A stretch of 64,000 nt of DNA, from the NCBI RefSeq assembly GCF_028765165.1, contig NZ_JARADB010000001.1, forward strand, positions 744,001 to 808,000, in the 5' to 3' direction. Positions 60,568 through 64,000 of this stretch are shown piece by piece. The notes under the pieces are model-generated. The model searched no databases, had not been told where the DNA came from, and saw only the letters and a program-made list of their open reading frames with translations. Source of the DNA: Paenibacillus sp. MAHUQ-63. GTDB taxonomy: Bacteria > Bacillota > Bacilli > Paenibacillales > NBRC-103111. A program made the translations under genes and the position numbers. Each line of letters starts with the position of its first letter. The stretch's first letter is position 1.

Positions 60568-61401
60568 TTATCGGGCGGCTGCTTGGACCGCAGCCTCCTG
60601 TGCCAGCTTCTCTCGAATCTGCACCTTGCGCTCTTCCCGTTCAGCAGGCTTCATCCGTGGGCATGTGTAGCATTTGTAGCCGCCATCCGTACGGTAAAAC
60701 ATGCAGCAGGCCGTTTTCATCCGCATTTGCTTATCCGGCTCGCCGGGAGCTCCGGGATAATCAATGGTGACGAACTTCACATCCAGCGGATTTCTCGCGC
60801 GTCCGAATACTTGGCCGTCCAACTGTTGCGAAACGAACGCCCACTCCTCCTCCAAGCGCAGCCGCTCTTGCTCGGAAGCCGCCTTCTCTTTCAACTGGTC
60901 GAACATATAGCGCAGCCGAATCGGAAACAGTTTCCATAGATGCAGCAGATCCATGTCAACCGCTTGGGCGGTCGTTTCGACGATCGGGCGCAGATGCGTG
61001 CCGTACCAATGGCTTAAACGCTCCTCGCGCCAAGCGCTGCGCTCTCCATCCGCAGGGCCTTCCAGCGGCCGGATCTCGTGAAGCGCGTACCGGAACTCGA
61101 CATACCCTTTGTCATGCATGTAAATCTGCAGCGTCCAAAGCTCGGGAGCCAAATCAATCAGCTCATCCTGGGTCAACATATAATGCATAGCCATGTTCAA
61201 AACGCTCAGTCGGCCGATAAAATACGCACCGGCCGCCGCCGGCTCCAGCGCCTTCATAAGCGGCGAGTAGGCGTCGATCAACTCCTGCATTCCGCACTCC
61301 GTCATTAGACGGCTCCCTGCGATCGCATAAAGCGGATCTGGATGAAACTCCGTCGTCACTCCGAACTGCTCCGCGATAGCCTGCTGTATGGATGAACTCA
61401 T
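60568..61401 (-). CDS. FhuF-like siderophore-iron reductase
   Basis: 277 residues, cytosolic. The C-terminal 2Fe-2S site is the FhuF pattern CC-x10-C-x2-C (TACCMFYRTDGGYKCYTCPRM). The rest is the helical FhuF-type domain. It reduces ferric iron in imported siderophores to release it. It is encoded 21 bp after the siderophore ABC ATPase in the same operon, which supports the assignment. Confidence 0.88.
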   Translation of the reverse strand: MSSSIQQAIAEQFGVTTEFHPDPLYAIAGSRLMTECGMQELIDAYSPLMKALEPAAAGAYFIGRLSVLNMAMHYMLTQDELIDLAPELWTLQIYMHDKGYVEFRYALHEIRPLEGPADGERSAWREERLSHWYGTHLRPIVETTAQAVDMDLLHLWKLFPIRLRYMFDQLKEKAASEQERLRLEEEWAFVSQQLDGQVFGRARNPLDVKFVTIDYPGAPGEPDKQMRMKTACCMFYRTDGGYKCYTCPRMKPAEREERKVQIREKLAQEAAVQAAAR

Positions 61402-61422
61402 GCTCCTGCCTCCCTTCTCGAT

Positions 61423-62268
61423 TTAGCGGGCTTCTCCAGCCGCAACCAATTCCGGCTCTTGCGCCTGACTCTTCGCCGTCTCCGCCCCTACCAGATCGTA
61501 AGGGATGCACAGCGGCACGCCCGTGCGAGGATCCTGCACTATGTCCGCATGAATGCCGAACACTTCGCGCAGCACCGGTGCGGTCACAACTTGCTCCGGC
61601 GTCCCTTCGCTGACGACCTTGCCCTGCACGATCGCAACCATGTGATGCGCATATTGCGTCGCGTGATTCAAATCGTGTACGACCATCACGATCGTTCTTC
61701 CTTCTTCCCGGTTCAGCTTCTGCAGCAGCTTCAGCACTTCCAGCTGGTGGGCCATATCGAGGAACGTTGTCGGCTCATCCAGGAACAAAATATCCGTCTG
61801 CTGCGCGAGCGCCATCGCAATCCACGCCCGCTGGCGCTGGCCTCCGGATAGTTGGTCCACCGGACGGTCCGCGAACGGCATCATGCCCGTCACTTCAATG
61901 GCCCAGGCAACCATTTCTTTATCTTCCTTGGTCATCGAGCCGAAGCCTTTCTGGTGCGGGAACCTGCCGTACGATACCAGCTCGCTGACCGTAAGTCCTT
62001 CGGGCGCGGTAGGGTTTTGCGGCAAAATGGCCAGCTCCCGGGCAACTTCCTTCGTTGTGCGCTGATGAATCGATTTGCCGTCGAGATACACCTGGCCGCC
62101 TTTTATTTTCATGATGCGGGCTAGCGACTTCAGAATCGTAGATTTGCCGGAGCCGTTGGCGCCGACGAGCGCCGTTATTTTGGCATCGGGAATCGTTAAA
62201 TTCAGGTTGCTGACGATTAAGCGGTCATCATACGCAATGTCTACTTGCTCGGTATACAAACGAGTCAT
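61423..62268 (-). CDS. iron-siderophore ABC ATPase, FecE/FhuC type
   Basis: 281 residues from the ATG at 62268, with GAGAGGGG about 7 nt upstream; the ATG at 62286 precedes that site. Walker [10 protein letters not shown], signature [20 protein letters not shown], Walker [13 protein letters not shown] and H-loop [14 protein letters not shown]. Energises FecCD-type permeases encoded directly upstream. The binding lipoprotein is not in the window and probably lies beyond its end. Confidence 0.92.
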   Translation of the reverse strand: MTRLYTEQVDIAYDDRLIVSNLNLTIPDAKITALVGANGSGKSTILKSLARIMKIKGGQVYLDGKSIHQRTTKEVARELAILPQNPTAPEGLTVSELVSYGRFPHQKGFGSMTKEDKEMVAWAIEVTGMMPFADRPVDQLSGGQRQRAWIAMALAQQTDILFLDEPTTFLDMAHQLEVLKLLQKLNREEGRTIVMVVHDLNHATQYAHHMVAIVQGKVVSEGTPEQVVTAPVLREVFGIHADIVQDPRTGVPLCIPYDLVGAETAKSQAQEPELVAAGEAR

Positions 62269-62297
62269 TTGGGGTTCCCCTCTCATGGTTAGGTTCT

Positions 62298-63329
62298 TTA
62301 TGCTTTGGATTTAGCCAGCAAAAACAGAAAATACGGTGCGCCGATCACGGCGACAACGATTCCGGTCGGTATTTCGCTCGGCTGCAGGATCCAGCGGCCA
62401 ATCGTGTCCGCCGCGATAAGCAGCAATCCGCCTGTCAGCATCGAAGCCGGAAGCAGGAATTGATTCTTCGGTCCCACCAATTGTCTGGCCAGATGAGGTC
62501 CGATCAATCCGACGAAGCCGATGCCTCCGCCGACAGCCACACAAGATCCGGCCAATGCAACAGCCGCTACAAGCAAGCCAAGCCGTTCCCGTTCCACGGC
62601 GCTTCCTAACCCGTTCGCCAACTGATCTCCCAATTGCAGCACATTCAGCGATTGAGCTTTGTAGAGCACGTACGGGATGATGATAATGAGCCACGGCAGC
62701 AAGGCTCCGACGAATTTCCAGCTGTTCCCCGATATGCTGCCTGCAAGCCACACCGCAACGAACTGATAGTTCTGAGGATTCAATTTAATCGTCAGCACGA
62801 GCATCGCGGCATTTATGCCCGCCGCTACGGCGATGCCGATAAGAACGAGCCTGGTGGGCGAGATGCCGGCGCTTTTTTTGAACGCTAAGATATAGATCAG
62901 CGCCGCCGCTGCCCCAGCGCCCAGCATCGCCAGCAACGGCATCATGAAAACCGGAGCTGCCTGCTTGATGGGGAAGAACGAAATGAACAGTACGACGGCT
63001 AGCCCCGCTCCGGCATTGATGCCGAGTATGCCCGGATCCGCGAGCGCGTTGCGCGATAGTCCCTGCAGTATAGCGCCCGATAAGGCTAGACCGGCGCCGA
63101 CGAGCACGGAGATGATGATCCGGGGCAAGCGGAACTCGAACAAGATCAGCTCTTGTTGGTCCGTCCCTTGGCCGAAGAGCGTCCGCAAGACGTCGAGCGG
63201 CGACAGCCGAATGAAGCCGGTATTCATCGAGATGATAAAAACGACAACGATTGCCGCCACTAGAATGGCGAGCATCGTATAAGCTTTCGAAGAACGTTTG
63301 CGCATCGAAACTTCGACGGGAGAGGCCAT
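62298..63329 (-). CDS. iron-siderophore ABC permease, FecCD family
   Basis: 343 residues with about ten membrane helices. FecCD features: [24 protein letters not shown] region, [26 protein letters not shown], and [28 protein letters not shown]. Its ATG overlaps the stop of the preceding permease (TAATG), so the two are translationally coupled and form the heterodimeric channel. Confidence 0.93.
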   Translation of the reverse strand: MASPVEVSMRKRSSKAYTMLAILVAAIVVVFIISMNTGFIRLSPLDVLRTLFGQGTDQQELILFEFRLPRIIISVLVGAGLALSGAILQGLSRNALADPGILGINAGAGLAVVLFISFFPIKQAAPVFMMPLLAMLGAGAAAALIYILAFKKSAGISPTRLVLIGIAVAAGINAAMLVLTIKLNPQNYQFVAVWLAGSISGNSWKFVGALLPWLIIIIPYVLYKAQSLNVLQLGDQLANGLGSAVERERLGLLVAAVALAGSCVAVGGGIGFVGLIGPHLARQLVGPKNQFLLPASMLTGGLLLIAADTIGRWILQPSEIPTGIVVAVIGAPYFLFLLAKSKA

Positions 63330-64000
63330 TAGAGCTCCCTCCTTTCTTGGCGTGCCAGATAGAGAAAGAAAGGCACGCCGATCAGCGCAATCAGAGCGCC
63401 GATCGGTGTTTCGAATGGCGGATTAATCAGGCGCGCGCCGATATCCGCCGTCACCATGAGCAGCGCGCCGAGCACTGCCGAGCATGGGATAATCCAGCGG
63501 TAGTCGACGCCGACAAGCGCTCTGGCCACGTGCGGGATGACGAGTCCGACGAACCCGACAGCGCCGACCGCCGAAACCGATGTCCCGGCCAGCACAAGCG
63601 ACAACAGCATGCCGGCTAGTTTGACCCATCCGGTGCGCTGTCCGAGTCCTGCGGCGATTTCATCGCCAAGGCTGAGCACCGTGATGGACCGCGACAGCAT
63701 GAGCGCACCGATGACGCCGGCCACGATCCAAGGCCAGACGATCTTGACTTGCAGCCATTTCGTTCCGGCTACGCCTCCGGCATACCAGAACGCCAAATCC
63801 TGCGAGATGTGGAAATAGAGCGCAATCCCTTCGCTAAGCGCCACAAGCAGCGCGCTTACCGCGGCGCCGGCCAGCGCCAGCCGAACGGGGGATAGCCCGC
63901 CTTTGGCTATGGAGGAAATCCCGTACACGAGACCCGTTCCGATAGCGGCGCCTACGAAAGAAAATAAAATTAAATAGCGAAAAGGCAGCCCCGGGAAGAA
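63329..64000 (-). CDS. iron-siderophore ABC permease, FecCD family, partial
   Basis: At least 223 residues; the 5' end lies beyond the window. The frame stays open to the edge (LPFRYLILFSFVGAAIGTGLVYGISSIAKGG). The visible part has the C-terminal FecCD helices and SVSAVGAVGFVGLVIPHVAR ALVGVDYRWIIP. It is the partner of the downstream permease. The start codon and any Fur box cannot be seen. Confidence 0.92.
   Translation of the reverse strand, partial: FFPGLPFRYLILFSFVGAAIGTGLVYGISSIAKGGLSPVRLALAGAAVSALLVALSEGIALYFHISQDLAFWYAGGVAGTKWLQVKIVWPWIVAGVIGALMLSRSITVLSLGDEIAAGLGQRTGWVKLAGMLLSLVLAGTSVSAVGAVGFVGLVIPHVARALVGVDYRWIIPCSAVLGALLMVTADIGARLINPPFETPIGALIALIGVPFFLYLARQERREL

Overview
The window looks like a chromosomal segment of a Paenibacillus-type Bacillota. 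The evidence is strong AAGGAGG-type ribosome sites, frequent GTG and TTG starts, LplA/LplB/LplC-type sugar ABC systems paired with membrane-anchored AraC regulators, YhaM, OhrR, LytST and cre-like boxes. I recognise no tRNA, rRNA, CRISPR array, prophage or transposase. All assignments come from reading the sequence and knowledge of protein families; no database search was run.

Layout. 1-6.5 kb: small hypotheticals, a truncated DUF1805 (YunC) gene, a GGDEF-EAL protein, DUF423, an auxin-carrier-type transporter, DUF1904 and an OhrR-like regulator. 6.7-12.9 kb: an AraC sensor-regulator convergent with a three-gene oligosaccharide ABC importer. 13-14.4 kb: an isoprenoid-synthase-like enzyme followed by a precursor peptide with a nitrile-hydratase-type (NHLP) leader, a possible RiPP locus. 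14.5-15.6 kb: repeat array A. 15.6-22.6 kb: a histidine kinase, the exoribonuclease YhaM, a FAD monooxygenase and a MalT/LAL-type regulator. 22.6-31.7 kb: one long operon, SWIM zinc finger - HEAT-like protein - MoxR ATPase - DUF5682 - VWA - secreted NTR-like/CuAO-like protein. 31.9-33.7 kb: repeat array B, which truncates kptA. 33.7-36.1 kb: RNA-repair genes (kptA remnant, rtcB, COG3541 nucleotidyltransferase). 36.4-41 kb: acetate-type symporter with DUF485 and a LytST-type two-component pair. 41-43 kb: YceI and a secreted stalk protein. 43-54.2 kb: a glycan-utilisation locus with two GH95-type enzymes, an ABC importer and an AraC regulator. 54.4 kb: a single repeat element C. 54.6-60.5 kb: a divergent sulfonate/sulfur-scavenging locus. 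60.5-64 kb: FhuF-type reductase and a siderophore ABC importer that runs off the window.

The most unusual signal is non-coding. Arrays A and B and element C share one metric plan although their sequences have diverged. Each has two copies of a roughly 27-bp module in direct orientation 50-51 bp apart, a gap of about 70 bp holding nested stems, then two inverted copies 50-51 bp apart. One array ends inside kptA, so these elements appear able to expand and to remodel genes. The NHLP/isoprenoid-synthase pair and the six-gene SWIM-MoxR-VWA operon are the best candidates for under-described protein systems.
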